DNA from: an uncultured Christensenellaceae bacterium
GTDB lineage: Bacteria; Bacillota; Clostridia; Christensenellales; UBA3700
Assembly (NCBI GenBank): GCA_944376205.1
Contig: CALWBV010000002.1
Span: 136,520 to 200,519 of the forward strand
DNA: 64,000 nucleotides
Direction: 5' to 3'
Below, one piece after another: positions 1 through 8,102 of the stretch (position 1 is its first letter; every line of letters starts with the position of its first letter). Below the pieces are notes generated by a model, which made no database searches, was not told the DNA's origin, and saw only the letters and a list, made by a program, of their open reading frames with translations. The position numbers and the translations under genes are program-made.

Positions 1-563
1 CCCGTATCTCCGCTTTTTTCGGGATGAAATTGAACTCCCCACACGTTATCCTTGTTGACAGACGCTACAAATTCGTAGTCGTAATCGCATGTCGTTTCCA
101 CATCTTCAAGACGACATTTTGAGGCATGATAACTGTGCACAAAGTAAAAATTCAAGTCGTCAATGCCAGTGAAAAGCGGCGTCGTTTTTTGAATATCGAG
201 TTTATTCCAGCCTATATGAGGCACTTTGAGTTTTGTCTGAAATCTCACGACTTCGCCCTTTATCAGTCCGAGTCCTTCGTACTCTCCGTCTTCATAACTC
301 TTGTCAAACAGCATCTGCATCCCGAGACATATTCCCAAAAAGGGTTTGCCTTTGGCAATTTCCTCTTTCAGTACGGGAGTAAGCCCTGTAGCGTTGAGTG
401 CATTCATTGCGTCCTTGAACGCTCCTACTCCCGGCAATACGATACGGTCCGCACTCTTGAGGTCTGCGGCTTTGTCGGTAATCAAAGCGTTTTGTCCTAT
501 ATATTCGAAAGCTTTCTGCACACTGCGCAGATTGCCCATACCGTAGTCGACTACAGCTATCAT
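1..563 (-). CDS. hisH: Imidazole glycerol phosphate synthase, glutaminase subunit HisH (3' end cut by window)
   Basis: Class I glutamine amidotransferase that hydrolyses glutamine and feeds ammonia to HisF in the fifth step of histidine synthesis. About 187 codons are visible and the frame stays open to the window edge. I read the nucleophile motif GICLGMQ (complement of about 317-337), the FVHSYH motif near 130-147, and the catalytic His/Glu in GVQFHPEKS near 10-36, so only a short C-terminal tail is missing. The start at 563 begins with VVDYGMGN, typical of HisH, and its ATG overlaps the hisB stop (ATGA), suggesting translational coupling. It is the last visible gene of the hisZGDBH operon; hisA and hisF probably lie beyond the left edge. 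Family assignment is secure from the motifs. Confidence 0.95.
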   Translation of the reverse strand, partial: MIAVVDYGMGNLRSVQKAFEYIGQNALITDKAADLKSADRIVLPGVGAFKDAMNALNATGLTPVLKEEIAKGKPFLGICLGMQMLFDKSYEDGEYEGLGLIKGEVVRFQTKLKVPHIGWNKLDIQKTTPLFTGIDDLNFYFVHSYHASKCRLEDVETTCDYDYEFVASVNKDNVWGVQFHPEKSGDT

Positions 564-1141
564 TCGAGTACACCTTTAGATGAAGGAAGTTTGTCCGAGA
601 CTATTGTCGAAGCCTCTTTCAATGCCCTTGCAAACGCTTTGAATATGGCTTCTATCTTGTGATGGTTGTTAGAACCGTAAATCAAATTGATGTGCAAAGT
701 AAGTCCGCCGTAATTTGCCACCGCTCTGAAAAACTCCTCCACAAGCTCGATATCGAAGTCACCCACTTTACCCGTCATATCGCTCGCATTGAACACGAGA
801 TAAGGTCTGCCGCTTATGTCTACGGTAACGTTGGCAAGACTTTCATCCATGGGTATGCTTACGCTTGCGTATCTCTTGATACCTTTTTTGTCGCCAAAAG
901 ACTCCACAAGCGCTTTGCCGAGAACAATTCCGATATCCTCGACAGAATGATGTCCGTCGACTCTTACGTCGCCCTGACACTCCACACTGAAGTCAAATCC
1001 CGAATGACACGCAAACAATGTCATCATGTGATCGAAAAATCCTACGCCCGTGTTGATGTCGTACTTGCCGTCGCCGTCAAGATTTATAGCGAGTTTGATT
1101 TTGGTTTCGTTGGTATTTCTTACGATACTTGACTTTCTCAT
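560..1141 (-). CDS. hisB: Imidazoleglycerol-phosphate dehydratase
   Basis: Dehydrates imidazole glycerol phosphate to imidazole acetol phosphate in histidine synthesis; a Mn-dependent enzyme. The product is 193 aa, the usual length of the monofunctional bacterial form, with no fused phosphatase domain. Metal-binding signatures are visible: the HHSVEDIGI motif and [11 protein letters not shown] near the C terminus, plus DHM in [15 protein letters not shown] chose the ATG at 1141 ([10 protein letters not shown]) because AGGAG lies just upstream. An in-frame upstream extension of eight codons would run through that Shine-Dalgarno. The gene follows hisD by 69 nt and overlaps hisH by 4 nt. Confidence 0.96.
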   Translation of the reverse strand: MRKSSIVRNTNETKIKLAINLDGDGKYDINTGVGFFDHMMTLFACHSGFDFSVECQGDVRVDGHHSVEDIGIVLGKALVESFGDKKGIKRYASVSIPMDESLANVTVDISGRPYLVFNASDMTGKVGDFDIELVEEFFRAVANYGGLTLHINLIYGSNNHHKIEAIFKAFARALKEASTIVSDKLPSSKGVLE

Positions 1142-1210
1142 ATATTCTCCTTTTTGCTTTAGCAAATCAATTGTAAATATTATGTTGATTGAAATTTCGC
1201 TTTTTCAAAT

Positions 1211-2497
1211 TTAATTGTGCTTTCTTATTTTGATTGTATTGGCATGAGCCGTAAATCCTTCGCATTCCGCAACGGAAATTATATCGTCTGCCGCCGAAAG
1301 CAAATCTTCCTCGGAATACTCGATATAGCTTATCTTCTTCATAAAGGTATCCACGGACAACACCGACGAATATCTTGCACTGCCGCTTGTAGGAAGTACG
1401 TGCGACGGTCCTGCAAAATAATCTCCCAAAGGTTCGGGCGAATAGTTGCCTACAAAGACCGCACCGGCATTGGACAACTTCATTGCTACTTCCTTTGCGT
1501 CCTTTGTGCAAACTTCGAGATGTTCGGGCGCTATTCTGTCCGCAACCTCGATTGCCTCGTCCATGTCCTTGACGAGAATGATCGTACCGTTGTTTTCAAG
1601 CGACTTTTCTATTATGCTTTTTCTGTCGAGAAGTTGAGTCTGGCGATCTATCTCCTCTGCCACTTCCCTGGCAAGCTTTTCGCTGGTCGTCACAAGAAAA
1701 CTTGCCGCAAGTTCGTCATGTTCTGCCTGCGAGAGTAAGTCGCTCGCAAGATATTTTACGTTTGCGCTGTCATCGGCAATTACGAGTATTTCGCTGGGGC
1801 CTGCTATCATGTCTATTGCCACGTGTCCGAATACCTGCTTTTTTGCCAAGGTTACAAAAACGTTGCCGGGGCCTGCAATCAAATCCACTCTGGGTATTGA
1901 CTGCGTGCCGTAAGCAAGCGCAGCGATTGCCTGCGCTCCGCCCGTCTTGTAAATCGTCTTTATTCCGCATTCTTTGCACGCCACGAGTATTGCAGGGTTA
2001 TTGGTATTAGGAGTCGTAACAACGACTTCTCCGACTCCTGCCGCTATTGCAGGCACTGCCGTCATAATAACCGTTGAGGGATAACTTGCCTTTCCGCCTG
2101 GAACATATAAACCTACTCTTTTCAAAGGTCTGTATATCCAGCCGAGAGTGCTTTTGCCGTTGGCGCCGCTAGCAAAAAACGCATTGGCAAACTTATCTCT
2201 TTGTCTTTTGTGATAGTCATATACGTTTGCAATAGATTTTTTTATGCTCTCGATAAGTTGGGGAGAGACTTTAGAATACGCATCATTGATTTCGTCTTCC
2301 GAAACTACTATGCTGTCTGCATTTATATTCTGTCTGTCGAATTTGAGCGCATACTCAAAAAGCGCTTCGTCTCCTCTTTTTCTCACGTCGGCGATAATAT
2401 CGTCAACCGTCTTTATAAATTCGCTGTTGTCAAGTTGAGTTCTTGAAAAAACTCTCGACATATCGTCTTTATTGTATCTCAATACGGGTACCGTCAT
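1211..2497 (-). CDS. hisD: Histidinol dehydrogenase
   Basis: Zn-dependent enzyme oxidising L-histidinol to histidine in two NAD-dependent steps. The product has 428 aa, normal for the family. Visible features include the GPGNVFVTLAKK segment, the IDMIAGPSEILVIAD motif, QAEHDELA, and FAGPSHVLPTSG with the catalytic/zinc-binding His. The start ATG at 2497 has an AGAGG ribosome site about 9 nt upstream. It sits between hisG (102 nt upstream) and hisB in one minus-strand operon. A 114-codon frame antisense to its end carries no family signal and is a shadow. Confidence 0.97.
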   Translation of the reverse strand: MTVPVLRYNKDDMSRVFSRTQLDNSEFIKTVDDIIADVRKRGDEALFEYALKFDRQNINADSIVVSEDEINDAYSKVSPQLIESIKKSIANVYDYHKRQRDKFANAFFASGANGKSTLGWIYRPLKRVGLYVPGGKASYPSTVIMTAVPAIAAGVGEVVVTTPNTNNPAILVACKECGIKTIYKTGGAQAIAALAYGTQSIPRVDLIAGPGNVFVTLAKKQVFGHVAIDMIAGPSEILVIADDSANVKYLASDLLSQAEHDELAASFLVTTSEKLAREVAEEIDRQTQLLDRKSIIEKSLENNGTIILVKDMDEAIEVADRIAPEHLEVCTKDAKEVAMKLSNAGAVFVGNYSPEPLGDYFAGPSHVLPTSGSARYSSVLSVDTFMKKISYIEYSEEDLLSAADDIISVAECEGFTAHANTIKIRKHN

Positions 2498-2599
2498 TGT
2501 ATTTACCTCTTTAACAGTCTTTTGCTGTTTTTATTCTGTTTGTTGATCTTGTTTCGGCATGCGGCTTTCAATCCGTCTGCCGCCTGACTTTTTATTATT

Positions 2600-3238
2600 T
2601 TATACGGATTTGATGATTGCGTCTATCTTCGATACCAAGGGCTTTATCGTGTCGGCTTTTGTCTTGAGACTTACTTTGTTGATGATAAGTCTTGCCGAAC
2701 AGGCAACGATTTCTTCGAGTACGCAAAGATTGTTTTCCTGAAGCGTCTTTCCGCTCTCCACTATATCGAGGATGATATCGCTGAGTCCTACGATAGGACC
2801 GAGTTCTATCGAACCGTGCAAAGGTATTATCTCTACGTTCTGACCTTTTCCGTCAAAATAATCCTTGGCAACATTGACATACTTCGTCGCTACTCGCAAA
2901 GTATTTTTTGGTACCGACAAATCGGTATCCTTATATCCCGCAAGACAAAGTCTGCACTTTGCAAAGCCGAGGTCTATAAGCTCGTATACGTCTCTGTCTT
3001 CCTCAAGGAGAGTATCCTTGCCCACTACGCCTATATCTGCAACGCCGTGCTCTACGTATATAGGCACATCGCTGGGTTTGACGAATATAAATTCGAATTG
3101 TCCGCTTTTGTCACTCATTACGAGTTTTCTCGACGGCTCGAGTATATGGCGGCAATCTATACCGCACTGTTCGAGAATGTCTACCGATTTTTCCGCAAGT
3201 CTTCCCTTTGCGAGGGCAAACGTAACTTTATCTTTCAT
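2600..3238 (-). CDS. hisG: ATP phosphoribosyltransferase, short form (catalytic subunit)
   Basis: Catalyses the first committed step of histidine synthesis, ATP plus PRPP to phosphoribosyl-ATP. At 212 aa it is the short HisG, which lacks the C-terminal regulatory domain and needs HisZ for activity and feedback control. HisZ is encoded immediately upstream. Motifs include FALAKGRLAE at the N terminus, DVPIYVEHGVADIGVVGKD, and the PRPP-binding-like segment DIVESGKTL. The ATG is 12 nt after hisZ, and the ribosome site (AGGTAGGA) overlaps the hisZ stop region, so the two subunits are probably made in fixed ratio. Confidence 0.96.
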   Translation of the reverse strand: MKDKVTFALAKGRLAEKSVDILEQCGIDCRHILEPSRKLVMSDKSGQFEFIFVKPSDVPIYVEHGVADIGVVGKDTLLEEDRDVYELIDLGFAKCRLCLAGYKDTDLSVPKNTLRVATKYVNVAKDYFDGKGQNVEIIPLHGSIELGPIVGLSDIILDIVESGKTLQENNLCVLEEIVACSARLIINKVSLKTKADTIKPLVSKIDAIIKSV

Positions 3239-3250
3239 ATCCTACCTCAA

Positions 3251-4429
3251 TCAGACTTCCTTGATGTCGTCATTTGTGACAAACACGGCTTTATTTGCTT
3301 TAAGAGTGTTTTTTACTCTTAACAACTCGTCGGCGGTAACTGCAAAAGTACATACTGCCTCAATGCCTTTGGCTCTCGTTTTTTCCACGTACTTTTCGGC
3401 TTTTTTCATAGCGTCGGGCGCATAGCCGACCACTTCTTCAGTCGCAGGAGCCGACGTAAGAAGACCGTCGTTTTGCAAAGCGTTCATTACGTATCCTATG
3501 CTAACCGCAAAGCCTACTGCGGGGATATGTTTGCCGAATGCGTCGCAAAGTCCGTCATAGCGTCCGCCAGAAAGCACGGGACGTCCCATACCTTTGACTA
3601 TGCCTCTCATGACCATGCCCGAGTAATATCTCATCTTGCCTACAATACTCAAGTCAAAACAGACGTATTTTTCGTATCCGAGTCTCTGTATGCCCTCATA
3701 GACCTTTTCGAGATTTCTGACTGCTTGCGACATCTTGTCATTGAGACACATCTTTTCTGCTTCGACAAGAACTTCCTCACCGCCGAAAAGCATAGGCAAG
3801 CGGGAAAGACTGTCTATAAGACATTTATCCATATCTCCCGAAAGCGAATATAATTTTATTCCGTTTTTGGATTCAATAGAATTTACGAGTACTTCGCTGT
3901 CCTCTTCGCTCACATTGAAAGCATCGAGCAATCCTTCAAAAAAAGCAACGTTGCCGAGTTCGATCTGAAAATCTTTAAGTCCGCTTGACAACATGCTTTT
4001 GATAGCCAACATAACGACTTCGACATCTACGTCGTCTCCGCTCGCTCCCATAATTTCCACGCCGGCTTGCGTAAATTCACGGAGTTTTCCTTCTGTCTCC
4101 ATAGCACTGAAAGAGTTGCCGAGATAACAAAGTCTTTGACAACCGTCGGGAAGTTTAGTACAAACGATACGGGATATAGGCATCGTAATATCCGGGCGTA
4201 AAATCAAAAGGTCTCCGTCAGTATCGGTAACCTTAAACAGTTTATTGAGTTCGACGTTTCCTACGCCGCCGTCAAAAAGTTCGTATCTCTCGAGTACCGG
4301 GGATTCGATTTCCTTGAATCCGTAACTCGCAAAACAATTCATTATTTTGTTTTCGATAGCCCTCTTTGAATAACAATCCTTTGGAAGATAGTCCTGCATG
4401 CCCTTGGGCAGCTTGAATTTTTTTATCAT
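3251..4429 (-). CDS. hisZ: ATP phosphoribosyltransferase regulatory subunit HisZ
   Basis: HisRS-like paralogue that has lost aminoacylation and forms a hetero-octamer with short HisG, activating it and carrying the histidine feedback site. The product is 392 aa and begins KLPKGMQDYLPKD, the class II synthetase-like entry. LILRPDITMPISRI corresponds to motif 2 and SGGRYDGLCDAFGKHIPAVGFAVS to motif 3. A separate histidyl-tRNA synthetase is possible from the fold alone, but adjacency to short hisG and the lack of an anticodon-binding domain favour HisZ. It is the first gene of the his operon, with a promoter about 35-60 nt upstream and no T-box in the short leader. Confidence 0.93.
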   Translation of the reverse strand: MIKKFKLPKGMQDYLPKDCYSKRAIENKIMNCFASYGFKEIESPVLERYELFDGGVGNVELNKLFKVTDTDGDLLILRPDITMPISRIVCTKLPDGCQRLCYLGNSFSAMETEGKLREFTQAGVEIMGASGDDVDVEVVMLAIKSMLSSGLKDFQIELGNVAFFEGLLDAFNVSEEDSEVLVNSIESKNGIKLYSLSGDMDKCLIDSLSRLPMLFGGEEVLVEAEKMCLNDKMSQAVRNLEKVYEGIQRLGYEKYVCFDLSIVGKMRYYSGMVMRGIVKGMGRPVLSGGRYDGLCDAFGKHIPAVGFAVSIGYVMNALQNDGLLTSAPATEEVVGYAPDAMKKAEKYVEKTRAKGIEAVCTFAVTADELLRVKNTLKANKAVFVTNDDIKEV

Positions 4430-4460
4430 AAAACACGTGTCCTATATATAAATTAGCTAT

Positions 4461-4490
4461 ATTATAATACCAAACTGCCGATTTTGTCTA
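4461..4490 (-). promoter_or_regulatory. Putative sigma-A promoter of the his operon
   Basis: On the minus strand a -10 TATAAT (4466-4461) lies 18 nt from a -35 TAGACA (4490-4485). The predicted start leaves a leader of only about 25-30 nt before hisZ. That is too short for a T-box or a His-leader attenuator, so regulation may rest on HisZ feedback. Confidence 0.55.
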
Positions 4491-4681
4491 TAAATATCTT
4501 AATATTTTGAAAATTTTATTGTTTTATCGTAAAATCACAGCTTCAAATAACTTGATATTTGATAATTTCGATATTTTCCGAAATAAAATTTCTATATCGC
4601 CGTGCGATAATTCAGATTCGCAAATCAGTCGCTTAAATTCTTTCAATCAATATATTCAGATAAAGTAAAAATCCGATAATG

Positions 4682-4710
4682 TAAAAAAACAGTGCCGAAA
4701 AGCAACTGTT
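4682..4710 (-). terminator. Rho-independent terminator of recG
   Basis: Minus-strand hairpin with arms AACAGT/ACTGTT plus a GC/GC inner pair around a TTTTCG loop, followed by about seven T residues. It lies 136 nt after the recG stop. Confidence 0.75.
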
Positions 4711-4845
4711 TTTCTCTTTACACTTTCTCTTAAAATTTTGATGTTACAGAAATAATGCAAAACCTCAACAATAATATTTTCATATTCAAAATAGTCTACC
4801 GTAAATCGAACTTATTTTACGGGACTATTTTTGACTGAAAACGTA

Positions 4846-6837
4846 TTAATTAAGGCTTATACCTTTCATAGTCGCAAGATACTTTGCAAGCATTTCGTCA
4901 TATTCTTTGTATATATCGCCCTGCTCCATGAGTCCGTCTGCAATTCGTTTGCTCTCGATAATGAGTTTTTTGTCGATATTCAATCCGAGATTACCGCCGC
5001 CGCTTTGATTTATACCCAAGAAGTCGCCGTATCCTCTTATATCCGCATCTATTTCGGCTATTTTCAAGCCGTCTTTATTGTCTTTAAGCGCTTCGAGTCG
5101 CACGTTTTCTCCTGCCTTGGACGTATGCAAAAAACAATACGATTTTATCTGCGGATTTCTGCCTACTCTGCCCCTCAATTGATGCAGTGCCGCAAGTCCG
5201 AATCTGTCGCTGTCAAGCACAGCCATAATGCTTGCGCGCTGACTGTCAATACCTACTTCGATAACCGAAGTCGCAACAAGCACGTCAATATCACCGGCAT
5301 AAAATCTTGCCATTATCTCGCTTTTTTCCTTGTCTTTCATACTGCCGTAGACGAGTCCTACCCTGACGTCTGCAAGTTCTTTTTTTACAAGTTGCTTATA
5401 AAGCATTTTTGCCGAAAAGACTTCAAGACCTTCACTGTCTTCGACAAGAGGACACACTATATAAGCCTGCTCGCCGTAGGACACTCTCTCGAGTATGAAT
5501 TTATACAGCCCTTTAAGTTTATCGTCACCCATTACAAAAGTGGAAATATTATTGCCCGTGCCGACTCTTGGTTCAAGCGTTGACATATCGAGATCGCCGT
5601 AAAACGACAGCGCCAGCGCTCTCGGAATAGGCGTTGCACTCATTACTATTACGTCTACGCCTATTGCTTTATCCTCGAGTTTACTCTTTTGTCTTACGCC
5701 AAAACGGTGTAATTCGTCAATGATTATGAGTCCGAGATTTTCAAACTGAACTTTGTCATTCAGCACGGCATGCGTACCTATGATCAAATCGACTTGTCCG
5801 CATTTCAAAGCTTCGACAATTCTCTTTTTCTCTGCCGCTGGAGTCGAAGAAGTGAGAAGTTCGACATTCAGTTCGTTCATGAACAAATTTTTTGCCGTAC
5901 GGAAATGTTGTCTGGCTAGAATTTCCGTAGGAGCCATAAGCGCACTTTGTCTGCCGCACTTTTTGGCAAACAAACATGTGAGCATTGCAACTACCGTTTT
6001 TCCCGAGCCTACGTCGCCCATCAACATTCTGTTGGTATGTCTTTGTCCTTTCAGGTCTGCAATGATTTCTTTAAGCGCCTTTTCCTGCGAAGGAGTCAAT
6101 TTGTATGGCAATGCCGCAATTGCGCCGTCAAGCGAACTGATTTCCGCTTCGTAAGGGTAAGGCTTTTTGTTGTCGCTGTTGTTTTTGATAATTCTGTAAG
6201 CAATGATCTGATAGACAAGCTCTTCGAGCGCAACTCTTCGACGTGCTTTTCTGGTCTCAAAAATTTCTACGGGATTGTGAATGATATTGAGCGCCTTATC
6301 CAAAGACATTTCGGCAAATTCGTCAAGTCTGGAAACCGCTTTGTAATTTTCAAGACACTTTTCAACGATATTTCTGAAAAGCTGTTGTCCGACGGCATCT
6401 TTTAAGGGATATATAGGCACTATGCCCTGAAGTCTTTTGTTCTCCTCTGCCTTTTCAAAACTAGGATTAGACATCTCGATACGTTTGCCTTTGAGATTTG
6501 CCTTTCCCCAAAATAAAAATTCAACATCCTGTTTGATAAGCGAAAGTATAAACGGCGAATTAAACCACGTAACCTTTACTTTCTTGCCTTGCGTATTGAG
6601 CGTTGCACTGCAAAAAGTCAATCCCCTCTTTGCTCTTATCAGTCCGCTTATCGATGTGAGATTGCCTTTAAGCAAAACGTAATCGCCGCTTTCGATATCA
6701 TCGAGATTTGTCTCTTTGGTCATGTCCCAATAAAATTTAGGGTAAAAATAGACAACGTCTCTTACCGACTCGATGCCTATTTTTTTCAATTTTTCCAAAG
6801 TTTTGGCTCCAACGCCTTTTACGTCAATCAATTCCAT
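4846..6837 (-). CDS. recG: ATP-dependent DNA helicase RecG
   Basis: Branch-migrating helicase that remodels stalled replication forks and Holliday junctions. The product is 663 aa. An N-terminal helix-hairpin-helix (DVKGVGAKTLEKLKKIGI) and wedge/OB domain precede the helicase core. Walker A is GDVGSGKT; motif II is DELH, where most RecG proteins have DEQH; then SATPIPR, TSVIEVGID and the QLRGRVGR motif VI. I start at the ATG at 6837 rather than at an in-frame TTG at 6873, because that TTG is part of a perfectly spaced promoter (TTGACG, 17 nt, TATAAT). The -10 ends 8 nt before this ATG, so the mRNA is probably leaderless. The gene is separated from fakA by 1.26 kb. Confidence 0.96.
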   Translation of the reverse strand: MELIDVKGVGAKTLEKLKKIGIESVRDVVYFYPKFYWDMTKETNLDDIESGDYVLLKGNLTSISGLIRAKRGLTFCSATLNTQGKKVKVTWFNSPFILSLIKQDVEFLFWGKANLKGKRIEMSNPSFEKAEENKRLQGIVPIYPLKDAVGQQLFRNIVEKCLENYKAVSRLDEFAEMSLDKALNIIHNPVEIFETRKARRRVALEELVYQIIAYRIIKNNSDNKKPYPYEAEISSLDGAIAALPYKLTPSQEKALKEIIADLKGQRHTNRMLMGDVGSGKTVVAMLTCLFAKKCGRQSALMAPTEILARQHFRTAKNLFMNELNVELLTSSTPAAEKKRIVEALKCGQVDLIIGTHAVLNDKVQFENLGLIIIDELHRFGVRQKSKLEDKAIGVDVIVMSATPIPRALALSFYGDLDMSTLEPRVGTGNNISTFVMGDDKLKGLYKFILERVSYGEQAYIVCPLVEDSEGLEVFSAKMLYKQLVKKELADVRVGLVYGSMKDKEKSEIMARFYAGDIDVLVATSVIEVGIDSQRASIMAVLDSDRFGLAALHQLRGRVGRNPQIKSYCFLHTSKAGENVRLEALKDNKDGLKIAEIDADIRGYGDFLGINQSGGGNLGLNIDKKLIIESKRIADGLMEQGDIYKEYDEMLAKYLATMKGISLN

Positions 6838-6844
6838 ATCTACT

Positions 6845-6873
6845 ATTATAAATCCGACAAGCGTATTCGTCAA
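6845..6873 (-). promoter_or_regulatory. recG promoter, leaderless configuration
   Basis: -35 TTGACG (6873-6868), 17-nt spacer, -10 TATAAT (6850-6845). The -10 ends 8 nt before the recG ATG at 6837 and there is no Shine-Dalgarno, so transcription probably starts on or next to the start codon. Confidence 0.8.
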
Positions 6874-7095
6874 TAGAAAATATTTTAGACATGGGGGGTC
6901 ATAGTGACCTTTTTAACATTTCTAAATTTTGCGGAACAATTGCGGCACAATTATCGACTACGTAATCATTTCTCATTTACCGACTATTCGATTAATTACG
7001 TCAGCCCTAGCTTTATGACGAAAAACCGCTATATGAAAATACACAAAATTTTGAACACTTATTCATTAATCACCGTATTGCAACGCACTGCATAT

Positions 7096-7110
7096 TTGAA
7101 CATTGTTCAA
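7096..7110. repeat. 15-bp palindrome copy 1
   Basis: TTGAACATTGTTCAA: two 7-nt inverted arms around one central base. Exact copy of the family also found at 7459, 11843, 12972, 45699, 46321 and 46511. Lies in the fakA-recG gap. Confidence 0.85.
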
Positions 7111-7458
7111 TAACTATGATCTGTGTTGCATTATGCGCTTATGATTATATATACGTTTACCCGACATAATATATAGAAGTTTAACAAATTCGCCTGAATC
7201 ATAGACTTTTTACCGTCTATACTCTGATTGTAGAATAGTGTTCAAAACGGCATTTTTTTGTGTTTTTATATTTTTTACGATAAAATCGTAATACTTCTGC
7301 TATCTATTTATATTTGCAGTATATCAAGAGTGCGATTTCGTTTTTATTAAACACAAAACGTTATTCAACATATCTCCCCTGTTCACCTGTTCAATCCTTA
7401 AAATATAACTAAATTACATCCTTTTTTGTTCACTTTAGGATTACTGCTATTTTATAAA

Positions 7459-7473
7459 TTGAACATTGTTCAA
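7459..7473. repeat. 15-bp palindrome copy 2
   Basis: TTGAACATTGTTCAA, 363 nt from copy 1 and 10 nt before the alternating purine/pyrimidine tract. Several looser half-sites (GTTCA) lie just upstream near 7380-7436. Confidence 0.85.
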
Positions 7474-7483
7474 ATAACTCTTT

Positions 7484-7597
7484 CACGCGCATGCGCACAT
7501 GCAGACGCATACAGGTGCACGTACAGACGCATACGTATGCGCACGCTCATATACGCAAGCGTGCGTACACACATATACACGCATTATAATATATACG
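7484..7597. repeat. Alternating purine-pyrimidine tract with nested palindromes
   Basis: About 114 nt of nearly strict purine/pyrimidine alternation made of GC, AC and AT steps, in otherwise AT-rich DNA. It contains perfect palindromes GCGCATGCGC (7487-7496) and CGCATACGTATGCG (7528-7541). CAGACGCATAC occurs twice with a 22-nt period (7502-7512, 7524-7534). This composition is the classic type for Z-DNA or cruciform extrusion; the function is unknown. Confidence 0.75.
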
Positions 7598-7916
7598 GTA
7601 AATCCACCTATACTCCGTCAGCACTCTCGCATCAATCAAGATTTAAGCGCTGTAAACTATTCAGATAGCAATAAACTTCTATTGCAACGCTGTCAAGATT
7701 GACGAATAATCGATATAATGCTTTTTATAATCAATGTACGACAAAAAGATAAATTCAAGGTTTTCTTTTATTATACACCGCAAAGCTTATATTTCTATTT
7801 ATTACATTCAATGACAAGCACTTTTTTTTATTCAGTAAACAAAGAAAACAAATCCGCTATAAATACGAAATCTTTCTAATTTGAATATTGCCCACACTCA
7901 GGCAGCTTATGATAAC

Positions 7917-7943
7917 AAAAAAAATCCACCCTTTCGGATGGAT
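7917..7943 (-). terminator. Rho-independent terminator after fakA
   Basis: Minus-strand 8-bp stem ATCCATCC/GGGTGGAT with a GAAA tetraloop, followed by eight T. It lies 160 nt after the fakA stop and ends the asp23-fakA transcript. Confidence 0.88.
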
Positions 7944-8102
7944 AATCTATCTCAATAATATAATGTAGCTATGTAATAATTTATATGATTTATAAAATCT
8001 TAACTAAAGTCTTGAAGATATTTTTATTTTCACCTTTTCTTACGTCAATTTTAGCACACAGCAATAATCGACATAGCGTCATATCATATAAAACACAAAT
8101 TA

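Larger units (their letters stand above)
4430..4845. other. Intergenic region hisZ/recG
   Basis: 416 nt, very AT-rich. It holds the recG terminator (4682-4710) and the his promoter (4461-4490). I see no open frame with a ribosome site and no RNA motif that I recognise. Confidence 0.6.
6838..8102. other. 1.26 kb gene-free interval between fakA and recG
   Basis: The longest non-coding stretch in the window, in the place where Bacillus carries sdaAB-sdaAA. It contains the recG promoter, a small dyad GGTCA-TAG-TGACC at 6897-6909 followed by five T, two copies of the 15-bp palindrome (7096, 7459), a GC-richer alternating purine/pyrimidine tract (7484-7597), and the fakA terminator (7917-7943). 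Open frames of 69-80 codons exist but have no ribosome site and cross the low-complexity tract, so I do not call them. Confidence 0.7.

Noticed and set aside
1167..1511. 114-codon frame overlapping the 3' end of hisD
   Set aside because: Out-of-frame shadow of hisD on the same strand; the peptide is basic and unlike any family.
4430..4500. T-box or His attenuator before hisZ
   Set aside because: The leader predicted from the promoter is under 40 nt and has no T-box bulge or His codon run.
6838..6873. Upstream TTG start for recG, adding 12 residues
   Set aside because: The TTG is the first three bases of the -35 box of a perfectly spaced promoter, so it would not be in the mRNA.
7426..7702. 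Two overlapping open frames of 67-80 codons in the fakA-recG gap
   Set aside because: They have no ribosome site, cross the alternating purine-pyrimidine tract and encode low-complexity Arg/Thr/His-rich peptides.
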